From Leptotrichia wadei (lineage in GTDB: Bacteria; Fusobacteriota; Fusobacteriia; Fusobacteriales; Leptotrichiaceae), in the NCBI RefSeq assembly GCF_007990445.1, contig NZ_AP019841.1:806001-870000 (forward strand): 64,000 nucleotides of DNA. The letters are read 5' to 3'. Made by a program: the position numbers and the translations under genes. The notes below the pieces were generated by a model that worked only from the letters and a program-made list of their open reading frames with translations, was not told the origin of the DNA and made no database searches. Positions 8,532 through 16,778 of the stretch are shown here, piece after piece; the first letter of the stretch is position 1, and every line of letters begins with the position of its first letter.

Positions 8532-9626
8532 ATGGAAAAAGGAAAAATTTACTTGCATTATGATATGGATGCCTTTTTTGCTTCAATAGAACAGCGGGAT
8601 AACAGCGAGCTTTGTGGAAAGCCCATTGCGATAGGATATGGAGTTGTTACGACTGCCAGCTATGAAGCCAGGAAATATGGTATAAAATCGGCTATGCCTA
8701 CGGTTCAGGCTAAACGTCTATGTCCGAATCTTATTGTTGTAAATCTTAGAAAGGGTGTTTATTTTGAAGAAGGAAGAAGAATACAGGAGTTAATAAAAAA
8801 AGTTCTGAAGAAATGTGAATTTACTTCTGTTGATGAGGGGTACATTGATATTACAGAGTTTATAAGAAATAAAAATGTAAAGCTTAGTAAAAGAGAAGAA
8901 ATTTTAAAAATTGAGAAATTTATAAAAAGATTTAAAAAGTATATTTTTGATAATTCCCGTTTAACTTGTTCAGTTGGGATTGGCTTTAGCAAGATTAGCG
9001 CAAAAATTGCAAGTGATATTGATAAGCCGAATGGATATTTTATTTTTAAAGATCGTGATCATTTTTTGGATTATATTTATGATAAGGAACTGGGCATAAT
9101 TCCAGGAATTGGGAAAAAGACTAGGGAAGTGCTGGAATTGTTTAATATAACAAAGGTTTTTCAGCTGTATGAAATTGGAAAAAATGAACTTGTTAGAAGA
9201 TTTGGGGAAAGTAAGGGGGAATATTTGTATAATTCAATTCGGGGATTGCATATTTCTGAGATAAATACGGATAGAAAGAGACAGTCTTATGGACATGAGA
9301 TTACTTTTCATCAGGCGGAAAATGATATTTTGACATTGTATTCTGAATTGAAAAGGCAGTCTAAAAGATTGAGTGACAGGCTTATTGAGAAAAATGAGTT
9401 TGCAAAGACAGTTACGGTAAAAATAAGATATTCTAATTTTGTGACTCATACCCGATCTAAAACTTTAAAAAGTGCAACAAATAATGGGGATACAATTTAT
9501 GAAGCTGCTCTTGAAAATCTGGAATTTTTTGAAAAAAAGGATGAGGTGCGGCTTATCGGAGTTCAGTTAAGTACAATTTTAAAAAGCGATGTAGTTCAGC
9601 TTTCTCTTTTTGATGATTTGAGATAA
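8532..9626 (+). CDS. dinB: DNA polymerase IV (Y-family)
   Basis: Error-prone translesion polymerase of 364 residues. The palm motif YLHYDMDAFFASIEQRD holds the first catalytic aspartates. TSVDEGYIDIT has the usual S(V/I)DE pair, and SVGIGFSKISAKIASD and the helix-hairpin-helix IPGIGKKTREVLE are standard. The little-finger domain follows to the end. ATG at 8532 gives the normal N-terminus; the frame stays open 114 bases upstream without coding features. cdd follows after 18 bases and is probably co-transcribed. Confidence 0.94.
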   Translation: MEKGKIYLHYDMDAFFASIEQRDNSELCGKPIAIGYGVVTTASYEARKYGIKSAMPTVQAKRLCPNLIVVNLRKGVYFEEGRRIQELIKKVLKKCEFTSVDEGYIDITEFIRNKNVKLSKREEILKIEKFIKRFKKYIFDNSRLTCSVGIGFSKISAKIASDIDKPNGYFIFKDRDHFLDYIYDKELGIIPGIGKKTREVLELFNITKVFQLYEIGKNELVRRFGESKGEYLYNSIRGLHISEINTDRKRQSYGHEITFHQAENDILTLYSELKRQSKRLSDRLIEKNEFAKTVTVKIRYSNFVTHTRSKTLKSATNNGDTIYEAALENLEFFEKKDEVRLIGVQLSTILKSDVVQLSLFDDLR

Positions 9627-9644
9627 AAAAAGGAGGTAGAATAA

Positions 9645-10046
9645 ATGGATGAAAAAGAAATACTAAGTTATATTGATGAAGTGAATTTTCTATTGAAAAG
9701 AGCTTATGTTCCATATTCAAAATTCCCTGTCGCTGCATTATTAATCGACAATAATGGAAAAAAGCATAAGGGAGTTAATGTGGAAAATGCTTCTTTTGGA
9801 CTTACTCTTTGTGCTGAAAGAAATGCAATTACAACGGCAGTTACACAAGGCATGAAGAAAATAAGGCTGCTTATTGTAACTGGTAATACATTAGAGCCGA
9901 TTAGTCCATGTGGGGCATGCAGGCAAGTAATAAGAGAGTTTTCTGATAAAGATACGGTTATAATTTTGGCAAATAGAGATGGAAAATATAAAATTGCTTC
10001 AATCGAAGAACTTCTGCCTTATTCTTTTGGAGCTGAGGATTTGTAA
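9645..10046 (+). CDS. cdd: Cytidine deaminase
   Basis: Deaminates cytidine and deoxycytidine for pyrimidine salvage. At 133 residues it is a standard tetrameric-type enzyme with YVPYSKFPVAA near the N-terminus, the zinc/catalytic motif CAERNAI and the zinc ligands PCGACRQV. The ribosome binding site AAAGGAGGTAGAATAA and its close position behind dinB suggest co-transcription. Confidence 0.95.
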   Translation: MDEKEILSYIDEVNFLLKRAYVPYSKFPVAALLIDNNGKKHKGVNVENASFGLTLCAERNAITTAVTQGMKKIRLLIVTGNTLEPISPCGACRQVIREFSDKDTVIILANRDGKYKIASIEELLPYSFGAEDL

Positions 10047-10110
10047 ATGAAAATAAATAATCTGATTTAAAAAATTTTTTAATAATTTTTCATATTTTTT
10101 TGAACTTTAC

Positions 10111-10138
10111 TTGCAAATCTGTAAAAATGAGTTATAAT
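10111..10138 (+). promoter_or_regulatory. Promoter of the SH3-domain gene
   Basis: TTGCAA (10111-10116), a 16-base spacer and TATAAT (10133-10138). Confidence 0.65.
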
Positions 10139-10202
10139 ACTAGTGAAACGATATTTCAGATTTAATTTTTAAGAATTTTGTAACTTAAAAGGAGTGATTC
10201 TT

Positions 10203-10679
10203 ATGAAAAAGTTTAAAAATGGATTTTTGATTTTAGCTTTGTCTGTAATTTTTAGTACCATTTCAATGGGAACTGCTTTCATAACTTCATCAAAGGATAA
10301 TGCAATTAATATAAGACAATCTGCCACTAAAGATTCTAAGGTAGTAGATACCATTAAAAATGGAGAAATATTGGAAAGTGATGAAAAATCTGGAGATTGG
10401 CATAAGGTGACCTACTATGATGGAGGCATAGACAGAACGTTTACAGGATATATTCATGACAGCCAATTAAAGAAAATCATAGGAAAACTTGTTATAACTT
10501 CAAGTGAAGGTTATAGCAACATAAGAGAAAAACCGACAACAAAATCTACAATAAAATCTAGATTAAAAACTGGGAAAACAGTTTATGCAATAAGCAAAAC
10601 AGCAGATGACTGGTATTACATAAGATATAATGGAAATGAATATGGCTATATTTATAGCAATCAAGTGAATAAAAAATAA
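10203..10679 (+). CDS. Exported protein with two bacterial SH3 domains
   Basis: A 158-residue protein starting at ATG 10203, with AAAGGAG upstream. The signal peptide is MKKFKNGFLILALSVIFSTISMGTA. Two SH3_3-type repeats follow. The first, about 30-85, starts NAINIRQSATKDSKVVDTI; the second, about 98-155, starts GYSNIREKPTTKSTIKSRL. Each ends in a GYI segment. Such domains bind cell-wall peptides or glycans. No catalytic domain is attached. It has its own promoter at 10111-10138. Confidence 0.85.
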   Translation: MKKFKNGFLILALSVIFSTISMGTAFITSSKDNAINIRQSATKDSKVVDTIKNGEILESDEKSGDWHKVTYYDGGIDRTFTGYIHDSQLKKIIGKLVITSSEGYSNIREKPTTKSTIKSRLKTGKTVYAISKTADDWYYIRYNGNEYGYIYSNQVNKK

Positions 10680-10732
10680 AATATTTTTGATTAACTGTTT
10701 AAATTGATAAATTGAAAAAAGTTTTAACAAAA

Positions 10733-10770
10733 AGATAGCAAGAAGTCTCCCTCTTCTATAAGTGGGAGAT
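10733..10770 (+). repeat. IS605-type end hairpin, copy 1
   Basis: AGATAGCAAGAAGTCT leads into the hairpin CTCCC (10747-10751) with GGGAG (10764-10768). The same unit recurs at 10881-10917 and 41552-41595. It looks like the subterminal hairpin of an IS200/IS605 element, but no transposase is nearby. Confidence 0.55.
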
Positions 10771-10786
10771 GAATTGCATTTTTTTC

Positions 10787-10815
10787 TTGAAAAACGCAAT
10801 AAAATATGTTATACT
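10787..10815 (+). promoter_or_regulatory. Promoter of the guide-RNA-like transcript
   Basis: TTGAAA (10787-10792), a 17-base spacer and TATACT (10810-10815). It directly precedes the structured segment 10822-10917 and no protein gene follows it. Confidence 0.7.
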
Positions 10816-10880
10816 AAGCATATCAAGGCAGGGACTGCCCGTAGAGCTCGGTAAATATATCTGCAAAGGCAGATACTTCC

Positions 10881-10917
10881 CAAGAAGCTCCCTCTTCTAT
10901 AAGTGGGAGTAGTTCAC
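10881..10917 (+). repeat. IS605-type end hairpin, copy 2 (most complete)
   Basis: Reads CAAGAAGCTCCCTCTTCTAT then AAGTGGGAGTAGTTCAC. It shares the hairpin with copy 1 (10733-10770) and the GTAG-TYCAC ending with copy 3 (41552-41595). Confidence 0.6.
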
Positions 10918-10973
10918 AGCGTAATTTATCATGGCAAGTAAAAAATTAAGAAAGAAATAGGAAAATAAAAATG

Positions 10974-11005
10974 GCAGGAAATATTAAAAATCCTGCTATT
11001 TTTTT
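10974..11005. terminator. Bidirectional terminator
   Basis: GCAGGA (10974-10979) pairs with TCCTGC (10991-10996), with Ts after it on the plus strand and an A-rich 5' flank that reads as Ts on the minus strand. It can end both the guide-RNA-like transcript and the ABC-F gene. Confidence 0.8.
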
Positions 11006-11112
11006 AATTAATTTAAAAATAGAAGTTATATTCTAACAAGAGATACTGATTCTTTAAAAAAATTTTATAATCAGTTCGATGCTTAAATGAGAAATAGTAT
11101 AATAAAAATTTA

Positions 11113-12732
11113 TTAACTATATAATTCTTTAAGTCTTGCTTCGACATTTTCATCGTTTAAATAATCATCGTATTCCATTTCCTTTTCCAAAATTCCTTTT
11201 GGAGTAATTTCGATTATTTTATTTGCGATTGTCTGAATAAATTCGTGGTCATGTGTTGTAAATAAAATTGTTCCGTCAAATCTTTCCAGTGCCTTATTTA
11301 ACGATGTAATTGATTCAAGATCCAAGTGATCTGTTGGGTTGTCTAGCAGCAGGACATTTGCATTAGATAACATCATTTTTGAAAGCATGCAACGTACTTT
11401 TTCTCCTCCAGAAAGAACTTTGGCTTTTTTTCTGGCCTCTTCTCCTGAAAATAACATTCTTCCTAGGAAACCACGCACATATTCCTCATGCTGATCTTCT
11501 GAAAATTGTCTTAACCAGTCAATTAGTGATAAATCAACGTTTTCAAAATATTCTGAATTATCTTTTGGGAAATAGCTTTGTGAAGTTGTAACTCCCCATT
11601 CAACTTTTCCAGAATCAGGTTCTAATTCTCCAGCTAAAATTCGGAAAAGAGTAGTTTTAGCTATATCATTTTTTGACAAAATGACAACTTTATCTCCAGT
11701 ATTTACCGTAAATGAAATATTATCAAGAATTTTTTCCCCATCGACAGTTTTTGTCAGATTTTCAACTCTTAGCATATTATTTCCAGCTTCTCTTTCAGGC
11801 TTAAATTCAATATATGGATATTTTCTGTTGGAAACTTGCATATCTTCAAATTGTAATTTTTCCAATTGCTTTTTACGGCTAGTAGCCTGCTTTGATTTTG
11901 AAGCGTTGGCAGAGAAACGGGCAATAAAGTCTTGCAGTTCCTTTTTTTTCTGCTCCATTTTTTTATTTTGGTTTCTAATTAATTCCTGCATTAGTTGATT
12001 TGATTCGTACCAGAAATCATAGTTCCCAACGAACATTTTAATTTTCCCGTAATCAATATCGGCAATGTGAGTACAAACTTTATTTAAAAAGTGTCTATCG
12101 TGGGAAACAACAAGTACAGTTGTGTTTTCCAAATCCACCAGAAAATCTTCAAGCCATTTTACAGCATGCAAGTCAAGTCCATTTGTAGGCTCATCTAGTA
12201 ATAGAATATCAGGATTTCCGAAAATAGCCTGTGCAAGCAGCACTTTTACCTTTTCAGGCTCTGTTAATTCCTTCATTAATTTGTGATGCATTTCAGCGGG
12301 GATTCCAAGCCCAACTAGAAATTTCTCAGCATTTGTTTCAGCTTCCCATCCGTCTAATTCTGCAAATTCTCCTTCAAGTTCGGCTGCTAAATTTCCATCT
12401 TCTTCTGTAAATTCAGTTTTTGCATATAGTGCATTTTTTTGAAGCATAATATCATATAATTTTGCGTGTCCCATCATTACTACATTTAGCACTTCCTCAT
12501 CTTCATATGCAAAGTGATCCTGTTTTAAAAATGACAGTCTTTTATTTTTTTCTACAATAACTTCTCCAGAAGTAGAATCAAGCTCTCCAGTTAAAACCTT
12601 TAAAAATGTCGATTTTCCAGCCCCGTTCGGTCCAATAATACCGTAACAGTTCCCTTCTGTAAATTTTATATTTACTTCATCAAAAAGTTTTCGTCCACCA
12701 AACTGGACAGATAAATTACTTGTTGAAATCAA
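11113..12732 (-). CDS. ABC-F family ATPase (YbiT/YkpA-like)
   Basis: A soluble tandem ATPase of 539 residues that acts on the ribosome rather than in transport; there are no membrane helices. The first half has Walker A GPNGAGKST and Walker B ILLLDEPTNGLD. The linker follows at about 240-300. The second half has signature LSGGEKVR and Walker B LLLDNPTDHLD. Two motifs are degenerate: the first signature reads LTEPEKVKV instead of LSGGE, and the second Walker A reads LSKNDIAKTT. Degenerate second-site Walker A is known in this subfamily; the altered first signature is less usual. It is transcribed alone, divergent from the PHP gene. Confidence 0.9.
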   Translation of the reverse strand: MISTSNLSVQFGGRKLFDEVNIKFTEGNCYGIIGPNGAGKSTFLKVLTGELDSTSGEVIVEKNKRLSFLKQDHFAYEDEEVLNVVMMGHAKLYDIMLQKNALYAKTEFTEEDGNLAAELEGEFAELDGWEAETNAEKFLVGLGIPAEMHHKLMKELTEPEKVKVLLAQAIFGNPDILLLDEPTNGLDLHAVKWLEDFLVDLENTTVLVVSHDRHFLNKVCTHIADIDYGKIKMFVGNYDFWYESNQLMQELIRNQNKKMEQKKKELQDFIARFSANASKSKQATSRKKQLEKLQFEDMQVSNRKYPYIEFKPEREAGNNMLRVENLTKTVDGEKILDNISFTVNTGDKVVILSKNDIAKTTLFRILAGELEPDSGKVEWGVTTSQSYFPKDNSEYFENVDLSLIDWLRQFSEDQHEEYVRGFLGRMLFSGEEARKKAKVLSGGEKVRCMLSKMMLSNANVLLLDNPTDHLDLESITSLNKALERFDGTILFTTHDHEFIQTIANKIIEITPKGILEKEMEYDDYLNDENVEARLKELYS

Positions 12733-12887
12733 AAAATTTCCTCCTTAAATATTTATATTTTATTTACATTATATCAAAAATTTTCACTAAAAACAAAATA
12801 AATTTATTTAAAACCTTTATTTTTTCCAAAATAATTGGTAAAATATACAAAAGAAAAAAATTTGAAAAGGATAGAATGGGGTAAACT

Positions 12888-13664
12888 ATGAATAAGACAA
12901 ATTTTCATACTCACAATTATCGATGTGAACATGCTGCTGGAAATGTAGAAGATTACGTAAAAGTAGCAATCAAGGAAGGCTATACTGAACTTGGAATCTC
13001 AGATCATGCTCCAATGCCTGAATATTATGAAAATAACCGAATGAAGGAAGAGGATTTTGATGGATATTTAAAGGAAATTGAAGAGGCACAGGAAAAATAT
13101 GGAAATAAAATTAAAATTTACAAATCACTAGAAATCGAATATTTTCCAGAATTTATTGAAAAATATGATAAATATCGAAAAAAGTTAGATTATCTCGTTT
13201 TAGGCTTACACGCATTTAGAAAACCTGGTGATAGCACAAATTATAATGCATGGAAAATAAAAACAGGCGAAGATGTGTTAAATTATGCAAAATATATGGC
13301 TGAAGCGATAGAAAGCGGGAAATTCGACTACATCGCACATCCAGATTTATATGTAATAAATTATCGGAACTGGGATGAAAGCTGTGAAAAAGCAGCGCAT
13401 ATTATTTCTGAAGCAGCAGAAAAAATGGATGTACCGCTTGAAGTAAATGCAAATGGAATAAGAAAATCTTTTGAAAGACATCCAGATTGGGATAGATATA
13501 TGTATCCATATAAGGAATTTTGGGAAATCGTGAAACAGTATAATGTTAGGACAATAATTGGTTCAGATGCACATGATTTTAACAGGATGGAAGATAGGGA
13601 GATGGAAATTGCAAGGGAGTTTGCAAAGAAAATTGGGCTGAATGTGATTGAGAGTATTTTTTGA
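12888..13664 (+). CDS. PHP-domain histidinol-phosphatase-like hydrolase
   Basis: A 258-residue metal-dependent phosphoesterase of the HisK/YtvP type. The PHP metal ligands are visible: NFHTHNYRCEHA near residue 5, SDHAPMPEYY near 39, a conserved LEIEY Glu, GLHAF, IAHPDLY and the final GSDAHDF. No other histidine biosynthesis gene is in the window, so the substrate may be another phosphate ester. It diverges from the ABC-F gene across about 155 bases. Confidence 0.85.
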   Translation: MNKTNFHTHNYRCEHAAGNVEDYVKVAIKEGYTELGISDHAPMPEYYENNRMKEEDFDGYLKEIEEAQEKYGNKIKIYKSLEIEYFPEFIEKYDKYRKKLDYLVLGLHAFRKPGDSTNYNAWKIKTGEDVLNYAKYMAEAIESGKFDYIAHPDLYVINYRNWDESCEKAAHIISEAAEKMDVPLEVNANGIRKSFERHPDWDRYMYPYKEFWEIVKQYNVRTIIGSDAHDFNRMEDREMEIAREFAKKIGLNVIESIF

Positions 13665-13693
13665 AATTATAAAATTTAATAGGAGGAATTAAA

Positions 13694-14155
13694 TTGAAGA
13701 AAATAATTTTACTTATTTGTATTTTGATAGGGGTGAGTTCATGTGATATGATTGCTGAAGATATTCAAGAATCAAAAAACTATTTTGAAGACAAAAAAAT
13801 TAGAAAGAATCAAAATAAAATTGGCTTGGAACTTTTAGAAAAAAGTACTGAAAAAATATTGTGGAACAGGATGGAATTAATAATACCTAAAAATTCAAAA
13901 ATAAATGAAGTAAACGGAAGATTAGAATACGATGGACAAGCATTAGAAATAGAATTTAAATATATTCCTAATAAAAATAACGATGATATTTGTTTTGATG
14001 TACCAACTTCGTTTAAAGAATGGTATAAAAAAAGAAATAATGAGCTATATCTTATGTATTCCAATAATTTTCAATCTACAAAGAGTAATATGAGATTAGC
14101 TGAGAAAATAGCAAAAGAAAATGGCTTTATTGAATGTAAGAACGGATTAATATAA
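13694..14155 (+). CDS. Putative lipoprotein, TTG start
   Basis: A 153-residue protein starting at TTG 13694, 7 bases after a perfect AGGAGG (13681-13686). The N-terminus MKKIILLICILIGVSSC is a lipoprotein signal with the acylated cysteine at residue 17. The rest is charged and soluble, with no recognised domain. It follows the PHP gene after 29 bases. Function unknown. Confidence 0.75.
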   Translation: MKKIILLICILIGVSSCDMIAEDIQESKNYFEDKKIRKNQNKIGLELLEKSTEKILWNRMELIIPKNSKINEVNGRLEYDGQALEIEFKYIPNKNNDDICFDVPTSFKEWYKKRNNELYLMYSNNFQSTKSNMRLAEKIAKENGFIECKNGLI

Positions 14156-14199
14156 AATTTTTATAAAATTAAGATTGAAGAATCAAAAGAAAGGAGAGC

Positions 14200-14226
14200 A
14201 TGGTATTATTATCATGTAATAAATAA
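14200..14226 (+). CDS. Possible 8-codon leader peptide (MVLLSCNK)
   Basis: GAAAGGAGAGC precedes an ATG at 14200 that opens an 8-codon frame ending in TAA at 14224-14226. The next gene starts at ATG 14229, two bases later, and has no Shine-Dalgarno of its own. Translation of the NUDIX gene is therefore probably coupled to this short frame. Confidence 0.45.
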   Translation: MVLLSCNK

Positions 14227-14228
14227 AA

Positions 14229-14729
14229 ATGGATAATAGTTTTAAATTTTTAAAAGGGGCAAAAATGATACATCCGACAACTGGGATAACTTTGGAATAT
14301 CTGGATAAGTCTAATGCAGTTTGTTTTGTATTGTTTAATGAAACTAAAGAAAAGGCGATTTTGGTAAAACAGTTTCGTCCAGGTCCGAAAGATTATACTT
14401 TAGAGGTTTGCGCTGGGCTGATTGATGGGGATGAAGATCCTAGGACAGCGGCTTTTAGGGAATTGCGAGAAGAAACTGGATATTTGGAAAAGGATATTGC
14501 GGATGTGGAAGAATTGCCGCAGGGGCTATATGTGTCACCTGGGTATACTACGGAAAATCTGTATTTTTTTAGCGGCAGATTGAAATCAGATGATATTGAG
14601 CCGCTTGAGCAGTCGCTGGATAATGGAGAAGATGTGAAGGTTGTCTGGGTTGATGTGAAGGATATTTTAAGACTTTCAAATGATATGAAAACGATACTTG
14701 CAGTAACTTATTTTTCAAGAAAAAAGTAG
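14229..14729 (+). CDS. NUDIX hydrolase, ADP-ribose pyrophosphatase type
   Basis: A 166-residue protein that probably hydrolyses ADP-ribose or a related nucleoside diphosphate sugar. The NUDIX box reads GLIDGDEDPRTAAFRELREE and continues TGY. The proline-containing motif LYVSPGYTTE, about 16 residues after the box, fits the ADP-ribose subgroup. It is immediately preceded by the 8-codon frame at 14200-14226. An internal ATG at 14265 after AAAAGGGGC is possible but would remove the first strand of the fold. Confidence 0.88.
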   Translation: MDNSFKFLKGAKMIHPTTGITLEYLDKSNAVCFVLFNETKEKAILVKQFRPGPKDYTLEVCAGLIDGDEDPRTAAFRELREETGYLEKDIADVEELPQGLYVSPGYTTENLYFFSGRLKSDDIEPLEQSLDNGEDVKVVWVDVKDILRLSNDMKTILAVTYFSRKK

Positions 14730-14780
14730 GATATTTAAAAATAAAAAATAAAAATGTAAGATGATAGAAAGGGGGAATTA

Positions 14781-16295
14781 ATGGCTCAAAATAATAAAAT
14801 AAATTTAGCTGAAGAAAATATTGACATTAATGCTGACATTGATACTAAAGAAATAACTCAAGAGGAGAAAACACAACAGAATGTGGAAAAATTAAAAGAT
14901 GAAATCAGAAACCGTATGTCTGAAGAGGATGTCCAGAATTTTGAAGAGGAAGAAGAAGTATCGCCTGAAGAAATGGCTGAGGAAATTCAGAAAATTGAGA
15001 CAGAGAAAGAGCTGGAAGAATATTTTGAGGATAATCATTCGATTGATATTGCGGAAAGTTTTGAAGAATTGGATGATGATGAGCTTTTAAGAGTGTTTGA
15101 ACTTTTGAGTGATGAAAATAAGGCTAGTGTTTTGGAGCAGGCGGATGAAGAATTGCAGACGAGAATTATAGATTTGCTTTCAGATGAGGAAGATATTGAT
15201 ATTTTGGGATATATGTCGCCAGATGACGTGGTTGATATTTTAGGATATATTGACATTCAAAAAAGCAAGTCGATCCTTGACAAGATGAAACGTTCGCAGG
15301 CAAATAAATTTCGGGAATTGCTAGGTTATGAGGAAGATACTGCTGGAGGGATTATGACAACCCAGTACATTGCATTTAAACAGAATTTGGAAATAAAAGA
15401 TGTAATGGCTAAACTGAAAATAATTGCTCCAAAGACAGAAGTAATTGAAACTATTTTTGTTACAAATGAAAAGAAAGAATTAGTGGGGGAAGCGGATTTA
15501 CGGGATATATTGATTTCTTCTGAAGAAACAAAACTTGAGAATATAATGGATGAAAATGTAAAATATGTCTATGTTGAGGAAGATCAGGAGGAAGTGGCGA
15601 GGATAGTGTCAAAATATGATTTACGTGTAATACCAGTTATTAATCATAAAAAGAATATATTGGGAATTATAACTGTAGACGATATTATTGATGTAATCCA
15701 AGAGGAAAATACTGAGGATATTTTGAAATTAGGGGGAGTTTCTGAGGAAGAAGAAATTGATTCGCCATTTTTATTTTCTGTTAAGCAGAGATTACCTTGG
15801 CTAGTTATAAATCTTGCAACAGCCTTTCTGGCTTCATTTGTAATCGGACTGTTTTCCAATACAGTTGAAAAGGTAGTTATCTTATCTTCAATAATGACAA
15901 TAATTAGCGGAATGGGCGGAAATGCAGGAACTCAGGCTCTATCTGTAACAATTCGGGCATTAGCGCTGGGAGAAGTTGATTTAAAGGATACGATTGAGAT
16001 AATTGGAAAGACGCTTTTAGTTGGAACGGTAAACGGGGCAATTTTAGGATTGCTTTGTGGCGGGATTTTATGGGTGCTTTACGGAAATTTTTATATGGGA
16101 TTAATTGTATTTCTGGCAATGATTGGAAATCTTGTAATTGCCTGTATGATTGGATTTTTAATTCCAGTAACGTTAAAGGCATTGAAAATTGATCCTGCGA
16201 TGGCTTCGGCTGTGGTATTAACAACAGCGACAGATTGTTTTGGATTTTTAATATTTTTAAGTTTAGCAACAGTATTTCTAAATAAATTAACTTAA
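14781..16295 (+). CDS. mgtE: MgtE family magnesium transporter
   Basis: Mg2+ channel/transporter of 504 residues. After an acidic N-terminal extension (about 1-60) come the MgtE N superhelical domain with EEDTAGGIMTTQYI at its end, a pair of CBS domains (about 200-315), and five C-terminal membrane helices. The pore signature GMGGNAGTQALSVTIRALALG is intact from about residue 377. The cytosolic half senses Mg2+ and gates the pore. It has a strong AAAGGGGGAA site. No Mg2+ riboswitch is visible in the short upstream gap. Confidence 0.95.
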   Translation: MAQNNKINLAEENIDINADIDTKEITQEEKTQQNVEKLKDEIRNRMSEEDVQNFEEEEEVSPEEMAEEIQKIETEKELEEYFEDNHSIDIAESFEELDDDELLRVFELLSDENKASVLEQADEELQTRIIDLLSDEEDIDILGYMSPDDVVDILGYIDIQKSKSILDKMKRSQANKFRELLGYEEDTAGGIMTTQYIAFKQNLEIKDVMAKLKIIAPKTEVIETIFVTNEKKELVGEADLRDILISSEETKLENIMDENVKYVYVEEDQEEVARIVSKYDLRVIPVINHKKNILGIITVDDIIDVIQEENTEDILKLGGVSEEEEIDSPFLFSVKQRLPWLVINLATAFLASFVIGLFSNTVEKVVILSSIMTIISGMGGNAGTQALSVTIRALALGEVDLKDTIEIIGKTLLVGTVNGAILGLLCGGILWVLYGNFYMGLIVFLAMIGNLVIACMIGFLIPVTLKALKIDPAMASAVVLTTATDCFGFLIFLSLATVFLNKLT

Positions 16296-16329
16296 TATTT
16301 TATAAAAATGAATTTGGAAGGAGGAAATT

Positions 16330-16755
16330 ATGCGGATTAATTTGCCATTGCCTACAATAATATTGATTTTATACATAGTTTACGTGATTTTTTCTATGAT
16401 TATGAAAAAAATAAGATTTAATGCAGAAAATTTAGAAGAATTGGATGGGGAGTTTATATTTACTTTTATACCAAAAATAAAAAAACAGCAAATATATTTT
16501 AATATTAATGAAGTAAAACTTTGTATTTTGACAAGAATTTTTATTCGGCAGGGAACTTTTAAGACAATAAATTTTAATATTCTCTTAAATGATGGATATA
16601 GTTTGAGATTAAAGAAAAAAAGGGATTGTCTGTTATTTTTAAAAGTATGTCGGGAAAAAAGGGAGGAACTGTATCAAAAGATTTTGAGTATGATACCTGC
16701 AGATACGACAGTTATTTTGATTTTAGAAAAGGAGCTGGATAATTTTGAGCGTTAA
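16330..16755 (+). CDS. Unknown small membrane-anchored protein
   Basis: A 141-residue protein with one N-terminal membrane helix (PTIILILYIVYVIFSMIM) and a basic, soluble C-terminal part that may be a PH-like beta domain (FNILLNDGYSLRLKKKRD). No family recognised. It lies between mgtE and an equally unknown 409-residue protein with a 23-base gap, so the two probably act together. Confidence 0.7.
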   Translation: MRINLPLPTIILILYIVYVIFSMIMKKIRFNAENLEELDGEFIFTFIPKIKKQQIYFNINEVKLCILTRIFIRQGTFKTINFNILLNDGYSLRLKKKRDCLLFLKVCREKREELYQKILSMIPADTTVILILEKELDNFER

Positions 16756-16778
16756 AAAATACAGAAGGGAACAATAAA

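Larger units (their letters stand above)
10822..11005 (+). ncRNA. Orphan TnpB guide-RNA-like (omega RNA-like) transcript
   Basis: This intergenic stretch of more than 400 bases holds no protein gene but a compact transcription unit: promoter, structured body, terminator at 10974-11005. The body contains GGCAGGGACTGCCCGTAG (10827-10844), the hairpin ATCTGCAAAGGCAGAT, and the end hairpin CTCCC (10888-10892) with GGGAG (10905-10909), followed by GTAGTTCAC (10909-10917). This order, structured scaffold then right-end hairpin then a conserved TTCAC boundary, resembles the 3' end of IS605 elements whose right end encodes the TnpB guide RNA. The bases after 10917 would then be the guide. The match to known scaffolds is from memory of the pattern and needs a search. 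Confidence 0.5.

Noticed and set aside
11082-11104. TTAAATGAGAAATAGTATAA resembling TTAAATGAAAAATAGTATTT at 28820
   Set aside because: Similarity over about 20 AT-rich bases only; could be chance in such a low-GC sequence.
15904-16269. 121-codon minus-strand frame inside mgtE
   Set aside because: Antisense shadow of the MgtE membrane part; no start signal or motif.
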